Shown one piece after another: positions 1 to 7,527 of a stretch of DNA of 16,979 nucleotides. Position numbers and translations under genes: made by a program. Source of the DNA: Candidatus Hydrogenedentota bacterium (GTDB lineage Bacteria; UBA8481; J006); contig RFFU01000111.1 in assembly GCA_003697085.1 (NCBI GenBank), positions 1-16,979 on the forward strand. The letters run 5' to 3'. The notes below the pieces were generated by a model that was not told the origin of the DNA, made no database searches, and was given only the letters and a program-made list of their open reading frames with translations. Every line of letters starts with the position of its first letter. The stretch's first letter is position 1.

Positions 1-492
1 CTGAAGGGAAGCGAGATCGAAGTGCGGCCGGAGGCACTGAACGAGGGAGAATCCCGCTTCGTGACCGACTTGCGGGCTTATCACGATGCGCACCCGGACG
101 AATTTAAAGACCGAGAACTCTATCTCCTTCGCAATCGCAGTCGCGGCCACGGGGTCGGTTTCTTCGAGGCGGGCAACTTCCATCCGGACTTCATTCTTTG
201 GCTCGTGACGGGAGATTACCAGACCATCATCTTTGTCGATCCGAAGGGGATTCATCACCTTTCTCCGGACGATCCCAAGATCGTGTTCCATAAGACGATC
301 AAAGAGATCGAAGAGAGGATGAAGGACAGAAAGACGCGGCTCGAAGCCTTCATCATTTCCCGCACCCCGGCTCATGAAATGGAAAAGAAATGGGGGATAA
401 AGAAAGCGGAAATGCTGAAGAGGCACATACTATTTCAAGACGACGGAGCGGAAGAATGCATCGGTGCCCTGATGGAGGCGGCCGGAAAATGA
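1..492 (+). CDS. C-terminal part of a helicase-nuclease (type III restriction Res-like), 5' end outside window
   Basis: The frame is open from base 1, so this is the tail of a longer gene; the GTG at 22 is only an internal codon. What is visible looks like a PD-(D/E)xK nuclease domain: a conserved Glu in GESRF (codon near 49), then HPDFILW with the Asp at 187-189, then a hydrophobic strand ending in FVDPKG, with Asp at 238-240 and Lys at 244-246. The stretch LYLLRNRSRGHGVGFFEA before it is, from memory of the family, typical of the C-terminal end of large DEAD/DEAH helicases with a restriction-type nuclease domain. The helicase part is not in the window, so the assignment rests on the nuclease end alone. 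Stop codon TGA overlaps the start of the next gene (ATGA), which implies translational coupling. Likely role: restriction or another DNA-targeting defence function (inference). Confidence 0.6.
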   Translation: MKGSEIEVRPEALNEGESRFVTDLRAYHDAHPDEFKDRELYLLRNRSRGHGVGFFEAGNFHPDFILWLVTGDYQTIIFVDPKGIHHLSPDDPKIVFHKTIKEIEERMKDRKTRLEAFIISRTPAHEMEKKWGIKKAEMLKRHILFQDDGAEECIGALMEAAGK

Positions 493-1141
493 ATTTCTGG
501 CTGATTTGCGGGATTCTTCTGCTTCTGGCGCTGATTGTGGTTTTGCGTGTCGTCCGTTCTTCCGGCGCCGTTGATTCCGTTGAAGCCGTAACAGAAATTG
601 CGCGCCAGTATCCCGTCGTTCTTCCGGAGATCACGGCAGATAATGATGGGCGCGCATCCTTGGAGGATTTTTTCCGGTCTCTTCCAAGGTTCCGGAACAA
701 ACGCTATCACGTCCTTGGGCCGGTTCACTCCGCCGGCAAGTCTTTTCTGACAGCACGCCTGGCCGAGTGGCTGGCGAAAGAAGGGAAAAACGTCCTGGTG
801 ATCGACGCGGACACGAAAGGTTCGGAACCGGTTGACTACAGAGCCAGGATTTTCGGCAAAGAGCCCGCCTTTAGCATTGCGCGTGCCGAAACGAGAGATA
901 TATCCGGCTTGTCGCGCACGTCGGACCAGGTACTCATTTATGATCACGGACCAACAAAGGTCCCCCAGACGATCCGCAACGCAATGAAAGAGGGAACAAC
1001 TTTTTTGTTCTTCGGAAGGGAGGGATCAGCAAGCGGGAACTGCGCGACCTGTGGACGGCCCTGAATTCCTGCTCGGCCCCGATCCACGTGGTTTTCAATT
1101 CCGCTTTGGGAAGCGGCCACACGGCCATGTACTATTATTAA
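489..1141 (+). CDS. Membrane-anchored BY-kinase/ParA-like ATPase, frameshifted near 1001-1007
   Basis: Starts at ATG 489 with GGAGG at 474-478 and overlaps the upstream stop. Residues about 3-22 form one hydrophobic helix. A P-loop follows at residues 77-85 (GPVHSAGKS), matching the SPxPxEGKS form of bacterial tyrosine kinases; VLVIDAD at 102-108 fits the Walker A' motif, and VLIYD with Asp 152 a Walker B-like strand. In frame it ends at 1064 with a tail unlike the family. Moving to the -1 frame at the T-run 1001-1006 instead gives FLVLRKGG, KRELRDLWTALNS, a VVFN strand and a Tyr-Tyr-Tyr end at 1141. That is the expected C-terminus of CpsD/Wzc-like proteins, so the full product would be about 217 residues. 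It could also be a MinD/ParA-type ATPase. Kinase activity is not established, and why it sits behind a nuclease gene is unknown. Confidence 0.6.
1001..1007 (+). other. Slippery heptamer T TTT TTG at the frameshift point
   Basis: In the zero frame the codons read ACT TTT TTG, so the phase is exactly X XXY YYZ, the arrangement used for -1 ribosomal slippage. After a -1 slip the reading continues into the conserved C-terminal sequence that ends at 1141. One missing T (an original run of seven) would explain the same thing without recoding. No strong stem-loop was identified by eye just downstream. Confidence 0.45.
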
Positions 1142-1469
1142 ACCGCAGGTGTTACCGAGAAGAGAGAGCTGTGAAGATTGTCTCGCCTCCCGTACCCGCA
1201 ACCGAGCGGTATCTGGCGCGAAGTTCTCCCCCGCCGCTTTCCGACGTGAAAACCGCTCCGGATACAACGAGCAACCCTTGATGCGCCGCTCCTCTTTCCT
1301 CTCTATCATCAATCCGGTACCGGCGCGGGGTTCGTCACGGAATCCACGTTATCGTACTGCGGCGCATTCCGGAGGGACGGAGGTTCACTAATTCACTTAT
1401 TCGGTTGCGGATTGGGGGGCATGCTCAACGCGTTTGCTTCTCCTGTGAGCCGTTCCGCCGCGAAACGAC

Positions 1470-1540
1470 GAAAGCGTCAAAGCGTCAACCCCCGGCCCCA
1501 ATCCCCAATCCAAGCCAGTCCAAACCAATCCAAATTCGAT
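1470..1540. repeat. AGCGTCAA doublet plus CCAATCC-type low-complexity tract
   Basis: The sequence AAAGCGTCAA is followed directly by AGCGTCAACC, then a C-rich run and a degenerate array of CCCCAATC, CCAATCC and CCAAACC units to about 1536. The 12-mer CAAAGCGTCAAC (1478-1489) recurs at 8485-8496, again followed by a C-rich CCCCCGG stretch. This marks it as a dispersed intergenic repeat. The function is unknown. Confidence 0.5.
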
Positions 1541-1545
1541 AACGA

Positions 1546-1573
1546 TTGACTCCGCCTGGGGTTCCGTTAGCAT
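1546..1573 (+). promoter_or_regulatory. Candidate promoter placed for a leaderless transcript
   Basis: TTGACT at 1546-1551 and TAGCAT at 1568-1573 are separated by 16 bases. Transcription would then begin about seven bases after the -10 element, at or next to the ATG at 1581. There is no Shine-Dalgarno sequence at a normal distance from 1575 or 1581, which fits a leaderless mRNA. The -10 matches TATAAT in four of six positions only, so this is a suggestion. Confidence 0.35.
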
Positions 1574-1580
1574 CGTGGCT

Positions 1581-4500
1581 ATGAAGGGGTTGCGGCGTTC
1601 GAGGTGTTCCGTTCTTTTGCGGGGGGTGTTGTTCGTACTCCTTTCCCTGGCGATCATGGCGATGATGACCATCCGCCGCTCTCCGGTTGCGCTCGCCGCT
1701 TCCAGCACTGCGGCCGCGCTCGCCACGCCCATAGCTGTTGCCATCCCCGGCGCTCACGCCGCGTCCGGCGCCGCCGCCCCGGTGGCGACGGATAGGCTTT
1801 TTCGGCTCGATATTCCGGAACCCCTCCAACCGTGGACCGGCTGGGTTCTCCACGATCACGCTCAGCGCTTCTGTCCCGTCGCCTCGACCGACGGAGAAAC
1901 GACATCGTGCGTCTGGATCAGTTCGGTCTCGATCGACGCCGCGCGCTCCGGGGCCGCGTTCCGCCAGAAGGTCACCGTGTACGCTCCGTCCTGGGTGGCC
2001 GTCCCGGGCGAGGAACGTTCCTGGCCGCTCGAGCTGAAGGCGAACGGCAAACCTTTTCCGGTGCAGGGCCGCGCCGGGCACCCCGCCGTCTTTCTCGAAC
2101 CGGGCCGGTATGATATCGCCGGGCGGCTCGAATGGAAGACGCGCCCGGCGTCGCTGCTCCTTCCATCCTCCTGCGCGCTCGTCTCCCTCCGCTTGGATGG
2201 AAGACCGGTTCGCGCCGTCAACCGCACCGCGGACGGCCGGATCTGGTTCGGGGAGAGCCGTGCGCCGGCGCGGGAATCGGTCAATACTCTGAGAGTCCGC
2301 GTCTTCCGGAAACTGCGCGACGGCGTGCCGATGCTGCTCGAGACGGAACTGCGCCTGGCCGTTTCCGGTTCGGAGCGCGAGGTGCGGCTTGGGAGGATGC
2401 TGCCGGAGGGAGCCGTCCCGGTGGCCTTCCAGAGTCCGCTTCCGGCTCGGATCGATCCCGACGGCCGAATCAGAATCCAAGTCGCGTCCGGGGAATGGAC
2501 GATTCACCTGACGGCTCGTTTTCCGGATGCCACGGAGATATTTCGGATGGAGCGGATGGACAGCGGTTGGCCGGAGAACGAGATCTGGGTCTTCCAGGCC
2601 GACCAGAACCTTCGGAAGGTGACTCTTTCCGGCGCCGTCGCGGTCGATCCGGAGCAGACGATGCTGCCGGCGGAGTGGAAACATTTCCCCGCCTACCTGA
2701 TGACCCCACCGACGCGCCTCCGCTTGACCGAGACGCAACGGGGCCGGCCGGCTCGGGCCGTCGATGACATAACGCTGCGGCGGACTTTCTGGCTCGATTT
2801 CGACGGGCGCGGGTACACGGTCCGAGACGATTTCTCTGGACGGATCGGCGCGGCGCGGTGGCTGGCCGCTCATTCCGGATACGACATCGGCCGTGTCGAA
2901 TTGAACGGGGAGCCGCGTTTGGTGACGTGGCGCCCCGAGACGAAGGAACAGGGGGTCGAGGTTCGGCAAGGCTCATTGAAGATGACGGCAGTGAGTCGGT
3001 TGGAGCGGCGCGGCGGGTTTCCCGTAACGGGATGGAAAAGCGATTGTTCGAAACTGTCCGTCACCTTGAATCTTCCACCCGGCTGGAGCCTCTTCCACGC
3101 GCGCGGGGCGGATAAGGTGACGGGGGGGTGGATCGATCGCTGGACGTTGTGGGACATTTTCCTCGTTCTGGTCATCGCCGCGGCGCTGGGCAAAATCATC
3201 AACCGGTTCTGGGGAATCGTTGCTCTCGTCACGCTGGGATTGATCCTTCATCAGCAGTGGGCGCCGCGGTATCTCTGGCTCAGCCTCGCGGCGACGCTGG
3301 CACTCCTGAAGGTCCTTCCCCCCGGGCGTTTCAGGGGCTTTGTCCGGCTCTACCATCTCGTGACCCTCCTCGTGCTTCTTCTGGTTGCGTTGAATTTCGG
3401 CGTGGACCAGATCCGCCAAGGGCTCTATCCACAGTTGGAGCGACCGGTTTCCGAACGATACGGTCTATCCGAGGTTGTCAGAACGGAGACGATGGGCCGA
3501 AACCAGGCGGCGCTTTCTTCGGCCCTGTATGGAGGCGCCTCGATGGAGGACAAACTCAAGCAAGCCGTCCCGTCCCCCTATCGTCCGGCGAAACTCAAGG
3601 ATCGCTTCAAGGATTTCGATATTACCGCGAAGATCCAGACCGGCCCGGGGCTGCCGGAATGGCGGTGGCGACGGGTCCGGCTCGATTGGAACGGGCCGGT
3701 GACCGCCAAACAGCGCCTTCGACTTTTGCTCATCCCGCCGTCGGCGGGGCGTCTGCTGCGGTTTCTTCGAGCCGGTCTGCTCTTTCTCCTCACCGCGGCG
3801 CTCCTTCTCTATACGCTGGGTGGGGAGAAACGTTGGCCGGCGCTTCGACGGTGGCGGATCCCGGGGCATCTCGCCGCGGCGCTTCTTCTTCCACTGTTGC
3901 TCTTTGCGGCGGCGCCTCGCGCGAATGCCGCAACCGACGGCTTTCCTCCCGAGAAGTTGCTGAAGGAACTGGAGGAGCGGCTCACCGAGCGGCCGCCGGT
4001 CTTTCCGGACGCGGCCGTCGTTTCCCGCGGGATGTTGCGCGCGGTCGGCGATCGCCTCGTGATTCGGCTTCAGGTCGATGCGGCCACGGAGTGCGCGGTG
4101 CCGCTGCCGGCCGGCGTCGATGCCTGGCTTCCGGAGTCGGTCCGCGTGGACGGAGCGCCCGGCGTGACGCGACGCGGGGCGAAGAACCTGCTTTGGGTCG
4201 TGGTACCGCGGGGTGTTCACGAGGTTCTACTCGAGGGGCGGATCACCGGAGACGAAGTGCGGTTACCGTTCCTCCTTCCCGCCCACAATCTCACGGCCGT
4301 CGCGCCGCAATGGACCGTCCGCGGAGTCGTGGACGGGCGGGTGCCGGGGAAGAGTGTTCGGTTGAACCGGCGCCGGCGGCGCGCGCGCGCGGAAAAGGAA
4401 ATTCTCCCGGCACCGATTCCCGCTTTCGTACGCGTCGAACGAACGATCGTCCTGGGCCTTGACTGGCGGGTACGAACGACTGTTCGCCGCGTGGCGCCGC

Positions 4501-5756
4501 GCGACGGCGCGATCGAGGTCGCTATTCCGCTTCTCCCGAATGCCAGCGTTGTGACCTCCAACGTCAAGGTCGAGAATTCCGTGGTCAAGGTTACCTTGCC
4601 GCCGGGGGTGAGGACGTTCGAGTGGGAGTCGTTGGTGCCGAAGTTGAAGGAGCCGTTGCGTCTCCGAGCGCCGGACTCGTCGGCCGAGTGGGTGGAACAG
4701 TGGCGGCTGGACGCCTCGCCGCTCTGGCACTTCGAGTGTTTCGGCATCCCGCCGGTGAATGCGGAGCCGGGAGCCGCCGGACCGGTCTGGCGGCCGTGGC
4801 CCGGCGAGACGGTGGCGATTTTCATCACGAAACCGAAAGCGGTGGAGGGAGCCACGCACACCGTCGAGTCCGTGGAACTGCGGTCGCGACCCGGGAAGCG
4901 GCTGACCGAAAACACGCTGACGCTCAAACTTCGCGCCAGCCAGGGGGACGAGTTCGCGGTTCGCTTGGAGCCCGGAAGCGATATCCGAAGCGTCACGTTG
5001 GGAGGACGAGCGCTGATCGTTCCGAAGAACGCGGATTCGGTCGTTCTTCCGCTGCGCCCCGGGATTCTCGAGGCGAAGATCGTATGGAGAAGATCCTCGG
5101 CCTGCGGTATCGTGACGAGGACGCCGCGGGTCGATCTCGGCGAGCCGGCGGTGAATACGACGCTCATACTCGAGGTTCCGCGCGATCGCTGGGTGCTTGC
5201 GGTTGCGGGGCCACGCCTGGGCCCTGCCGTCCTCTACTGGTCGATTCTCGTTGTCGTCCTTGCGGTGTCGTTCGGGCTGGGATACTGGAGGGAGCCGCCC
5301 TTGAGGGCCTATCAGTGGGCGTTGCTTCTTGTGGGAACGAGCACCATCAACGGCGTGGGCGGGATTCTTATGGTCTTGTGGTTCCTGGTCTTTTCGCTGC
5401 GGAAGAGATACGCCGCAAATCTAAGGGGAACGCCGATGGGATTCGTCCAGATCGGCCTGGCGCTTTTGACGCTGGCGGCGGTCGCGGGCCTGCTGGCATC
5501 GATTCCGATGAGCCTGCTATCGAGCCCGGAAATGCACGTTATGGGGTATGGTTCCTCGAGCCATCTGCTCAAGTGGTATCAGGATCGCACCGCGGGCGTC
5601 CTTCCGACCGGTACCGCGGTGAGTCTGCCGATCACGGCCTACCGGTTGGCGATGCTTGCCTGGTCGTTATGGATGGTCTTCGCGCTGATGAAGTGGATCC
5701 GCTGGGGCTGGGAATGCTTCTCCGCCGGAGGACTCTGGCCGACACGGAGAAAGTAG
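1581..5756 (+). CDS. Large multi-pass membrane protein of unknown function (about 1,390 aa)
   Basis: I do not recognise a named family. The frame could also begin at GTG 1575 (two residues more); ATG 1581 is preferred because of the promoter position. Residues about 1-30 are basic then hydrophobic (signal peptide or anchor), followed by an Ala-rich stretch ending in AHAAS. A long beta-rich, probably extracytoplasmic region runs to about residue 520. Then come four closely packed membrane helices (roughly 522-541, 543-560, 565-582, 590-608), a hydrophilic loop, two more helices (about 728-745 and 762-785), a second beta-rich block (800-1210), and a C-terminal group of hydrophobic helices (1215 to the end). 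The two-fold plan of soluble block plus helices suggests an envelope scaffold or transport component (inference). No enzyme motif was seen. GC is high and like its neighbours. It stands alone, with repeats downstream. Confidence 0.8.
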   Translation: MKGLRRSRCSVLLRGVLFVLLSLAIMAMMTIRRSPVALAASSTAAALATPIAVAIPGAHAASGAAAPVATDRLFRLDIPEPLQPWTGWVLHDHAQRFCPVASTDGETTSCVWISSVSIDAARSGAAFRQKVTVYAPSWVAVPGEERSWPLELKANGKPFPVQGRAGHPAVFLEPGRYDIAGRLEWKTRPASLLLPSSCALVSLRLDGRPVRAVNRTADGRIWFGESRAPARESVNTLRVRVFRKLRDGVPMLLETELRLAVSGSEREVRLGRMLPEGAVPVAFQSPLPARIDPDGRIRIQVASGEWTIHLTARFPDATEIFRMERMDSGWPENEIWVFQADQNLRKVTLSGAVAVDPEQTMLPAEWKHFPAYLMTPPTRLRLTETQRGRPARAVDDITLRRTFWLDFDGRGYTVRDDFSGRIGAARWLAAHSGYDIGRVELNGEPRLVTWRPETKEQGVEVRQGSLKMTAVSRLERRGGFPVTGWKSDCSKLSVTLNLPPGWSLFHARGADKVTGGWIDRWTLWDIFLVLVIAAALGKIINRFWGIVALVTLGLILHQQWAPRYLWLSLAATLALLKVLPPGRFRGFVRLYHLVTLLVLLLVALNFGVDQIRQGLYPQLERPVSERYGLSEVVRTETMGRNQAALSSALYGGASMEDKLKQAVPSPYRPAKLKDRFKDFDITAKIQTGPGLPEWRWRRVRLDWNGPVTAKQRLRLLLIPPSAGRLLRFLRAGLLFLLTAALLLYTLGGEKRWPALRRWRIPGHLAAALLLPLLLFAAAPRANAATDGFPPEKLLKELEERLTERPPVFPDAAVVSRGMLRAVGDRLVIRLQVDAATECAVPLPAGVDAWLPESVRVDGAPGVTRRGAKNLLWVVVPRGVHEVLLEGRITGDEVRLPFLLPAHNLTAVAPQWTVRGVVDGRVPGKSVRLNRRRRRARAEKEILPAPIPAFVRVERTIVLGLDWRVRTTVRRVAPRDGAIEVAIPLLPNASVVTSNVKVENSVVKVTLPPGVRTFEWESLVPKLKEPLRLRAPDSSAEWVEQWRLDASPLWHFECFGIPPVNAEPGAAGPVWRPWPGETVAIFITKPKAVEGATHTVESVELRSRPGKRLTENTLTLKLRASQGDEFAVRLEPGSDIRSVTLGGRALIVPKNADSVVLPLRPGILEAKIVWRRSSACGIVTRTPRVDLGEPAVNTTLILEVPRDRWVLAVAGPRLGPAVLYWSILVVVLAVSFGLGYWREPPLRAYQWALLLVGTSTINGVGGILMVLWFLVFSLRKRYAANLRGTPMGFVQIGLALLTLAAVAGLLASIPMSLLSSPEMHVMGYGSSSHLLKWYQDRTAGVLPTGTAVSLPITAYRLAMLAWSLWMVFALMKWIRWGWECFSAGGLWPTRRK

Positions 5757-5770
5757 GGGTCCTGGAAAGA

Positions 5771-5824
5771 TTGGATCGCGGACTCTCCAGTCCGCGGTTG
5801 GATCGCGGACTTTCCCGTCCGCGG
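5771..5824. repeat. Two tandem hairpin units, TTGGATCGCGGACT type
   Basis: The 14-mer TTGGATCGCGGACT occurs at 5771-5784 and 5798-5811, a period of 27 bases. Each copy forms a hairpin: CGCGGACT/AGTCCGCG (5777-5784 with 5789-5796) and CGCGGAC/GTCCGCG (5804-5810 with 5817-5823). The loops differ while the stems are kept. This is a REP-like element and is not a CRISPR: there are only two units and no proper spacers. It lies 15 bases after a gene and may also act as a 3' stabiliser. Confidence 0.75.
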
Positions 5825-5830
5825 CGAAAC

Positions 5831-5915
5831 CTGGGGAGCGCAGGCATCTTGCCTGTCGGTAAGCGGTCGAAACGCGCATCCTGGGAGCGCAGGCATCTTG
5901 CCTGCAGGTAAGCGA
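5831..5915. repeat. Two copies of GGGAGCGCAGGCATCTTGCCTG repeat family
   Basis: A unit of about 34 bases beginning CTGGGGAGCGCAGGCATC occurs at 5831-5865 and again, nearly identical, at 5881-5914. Each contains the palindrome CAGGCA-TCT-TGCCTG, extended in the second copy to GCAGGCA/TGCCTGC (5889-5895 with 5899-5905). A third copy lies in the opposite direction at 8064-8090. From memory, similar AGGCATCTTGCCTG-type repeats are scattered through genomes of several bacterial phyla, including PVC bacteria. Confidence 0.75.
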
Positions 5916-5941
5916 GATTCGCCACCGTCGACGTCTTCAGT

Positions 5942-5963
5942 AGGGGCGACCGGCGGATCGCCC
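5942..5963. repeat. GGGCGA/TCGCCC hairpin repeat
   Basis: GGGCGA at 5944-5949 pairs with TCGCCC at 5958-5963 across an eight-base loop. The type AGGGGCGACCGG...TCGCCC is a common intergenic repeat in repeat-rich genomes (from memory). Only one copy is present in this window, so family membership is an inference. Confidence 0.45.
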
Positions 5964-5972
5964 ACCCCCTTT

Positions 5973-6012
5973 GTCATTCCGAGGAGGGCGGAGCCTGACG
6001 AGGAATCCCCCA
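5973..6012. repeat. GTCATTCCGAGGAGGG...GAGGAATCC dispersed repeat
   Basis: The sequence runs TCATTCCGAGGAGGGCGGAG, CCTGACGAGGAATCC and has the form of the widespread 'cattccgag...gaggaatc' intergenic repeat, with imperfect inverted ends ATTCC(GAG)/(GA)GGAAT. A degenerate partner region with TTCGCATCGCGCGATT is seen near 6150. Single copy in this window, recognised from memory of similar repeats. Confidence 0.5.
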
Positions 6013-6032
6013 GGAGCGCATGATCCGTCCCC

Positions 6033-6052
6033 CGCAGGTTGGAGAACCTGCG
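6033..6052. repeat. CGCAGGTT-ggag-AACCTGCG hairpin
   Basis: CGCAGGTT (6033-6040) and AACCTGCG (6045-6052) are perfectly complementary with a four-base loop GGAG, and CTCC follows directly. It is a fifth hairpin type in the same 300 bases. No T-run follows, so it is not a standard terminator. Confidence 0.65.
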
Positions 6053-6226
6053 CTCCACCTTCGCCGTGTCACGGAGCGCCGATTCACCCGTTCCCGCCGC
6101 CCCGATCGCCGCGCGTGTCGGCTCGTCCAGACTGGCCCACAGGTTGCTTCGCATCGCGCGATTATTCTCGCTTTCCGGGTGACGCAACGTGGACCTGTGC
6201 ATTACTACGCGGGGTTGTCGGTAAAG

Positions 6227-6254
6227 TTGCCTTTTCTGGCGTTGGGAGTATGAT
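6227..6254 (+). promoter_or_regulatory. Candidate promoter of the methyltransferase gene
   Basis: TTGCCT at 6227-6232 and TATGAT at 6249-6254 (five of six bases of TATAAT) are 16 bases apart. Transcription would start near 6261 and give a leader of about 110 bases before ATG 6370. The alternative ATG at 6250 lies inside the -10 element, which argues against it as the start codon. Confidence 0.4.
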
Positions 6255-6369
6255 AGGTAACGATCGTCCAAGTGAAGCCCCGAAAGGGAGTCCTCCAAAT
6301 AGGGCGAGGAGAATTCGGCCGGGCGCCAATGCGGGAAGAAACGAAAAAGAGGGAGAGAAACCACTGAAA

Positions 6370-7516
6370 ATGCCGGCGGCGAAAGTCAAGAAGGAACAGG
6401 CTGATCCTTTCGAGAGTTTGGAATCCACTCCCTTCAGCCGTGGAACACTCATATTCAATAAGGATAGGTTTGTTCGTTTCCTCGAGGAAATGGATGGCCA
6501 AGAAGACCTTACTTTATTGAGGAGAGGCGTTGCAACACTGAAGGATATCATAAATGCTCCGAAACGTGATCGCGAAGGGCTTCTGAATATCGATCCGAAC
6601 GGCGGGACGATTTCGCTGCGCAAGGACGTATTGATTTCCGAATTGAATCAGATTTTGACGGCAAGAACTCGTGAGCGAGCCCGGTATTATTTGAGCCGGC
6701 TACAAAAAGGAGTTCAAAATGTAAAAACCAACAGGGTCAACGATATAAACCTGCTTCGGTGGAAAGAATATGATGAAATCATAACAGACAGTCTTTGGGT
6801 TTTGGAGAGGAGAGATTCGTCGGGGGCTCATCTGGGATGGTATTGGGGGAATTTCATACCTCAGATTCCTCACCAAATGATGCTCAGGTACACAAAAAAA
6901 GGGGATTGGGTTTTCGATGCTTTCGTCGGGAGCGGCACGACGTTGATAGAATGCAGGCGTTTGGGAAGAAATGGAATCGGGTTGGAACTCAACCCTGAAG
7001 TCGCGAAAAAAGCAAGAGAATTGGTGGAAAAAGAGAGTAACGAAAGCGGTGTAACGACGGAGATCGTCGAAGGTGACAGCAGAGAAGCGGATTTAATATC
7101 GATTCTTTCAAGGTATGGAAGAACCCAATTCGACCTGCTCATCATGCATCCGCCTTATCACGACATCATTAAATTCTCAACGGATGGGAAAGATCTTTCG
7201 TGCGCGAAGAGTGTCGATGAATTCCTGACCATGTTTGGGGAAGTGGTGGAAAACGCGACTCCCTTTTTGAAGAGGGGGAGGTATTTCGCCCTTGTCATCG
7301 GAGACAAATACGCGAAGGGAGAATGGGTTTTACTGGGTTTCCACTGCATGCAGGAAGTGTTGAAACGCGGGTACATCCTGAAGAGTATCATCGTGAAAAA
7401 ATATCGAGGAGACGAGAGGGAAGAGGAATAAGCGGGAACTCTGGAGGTACCGAGCGCTGGTGGGAGGTTTCTATATTTTCAAGCATGAATACGTGATGCT
7501 TTTCAAGAAGAAATAG
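6370..7516 (+). CDS. DNA amino-methyltransferase (N4-cytosine/N6-adenine type), frameshifted near 7396
   Basis: Motif I is clear: VFDAFVGSGTTLIE around residues 181-195, followed by GRNGIGLELNP. Motif IV follows as HPPY at residues 260-263, so the order is I then IV. Most amino-methyltransferases have Asp, Asn, Ser or Thr where this has His. In frame the protein ends at 7431 (353 residues) with an acidic tail. Dropping one A from the A6 run at 7396-7401 instead continues to TAG 7516 (about 381 residues) with LWRYRALVGGFYIFKHEYV, which looks like the natural C-terminus. The start ATG 6370 has only a purine-rich GGGAG 14 bases upstream; 6250 is a less likely start. Base composition drops to about 42-45% GC in hand-counted lines, unlike the flanks, suggesting horizontal transfer. 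It probably belonged to a restriction-modification pair, since the start of another gene follows 11 bases later. Confidence 0.8.
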
Positions 7517-7527
7517 GAGGCGACGAT

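Larger units (their letters stand above)
1142..1574. other. Intergenic region without a supported gene
   Basis: These 430 bases separate the ATPase gene from the giant membrane protein gene. Short open frames exist on both strands, but none has a convincing ribosome binding site together with a recognisable protein. The last 100 bases hold a low-complexity repeat and a possible promoter, listed separately. Confidence 0.5.
5757..6226. other. Repeat-rich intergenic region
   Basis: No gene is supported here. The open frame beginning at 5971 only reads through repeats into the methyltransferase. At least five different GC-rich palindromic repeats are packed between 5771 and 6052; they are listed one by one. 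From 6053 to 6226 nothing definite was seen. Confidence 0.7.

Noticed and set aside
1171-1281. 36-codon GTG frame after the ATPase gene
   Set aside because: Only a GAGAG-type purine stretch upstream and no recognisable protein; too short to support.
1485-2969. Minus-strand open frame of 494 codons
   Set aside because: Lies inside the giant membrane protein gene; Arg/Pro-rich translation typical of an antisense shadow in GC-rich DNA.
5771-5914. CRISPR array
   Set aside because: Repeats belong to two families with two copies each, form hairpins, and have no regular spacers.
5971-6369. N-terminal extension of the methyltransferase
   Set aside because: Translates dispersed repeats and passes through the likely promoter.
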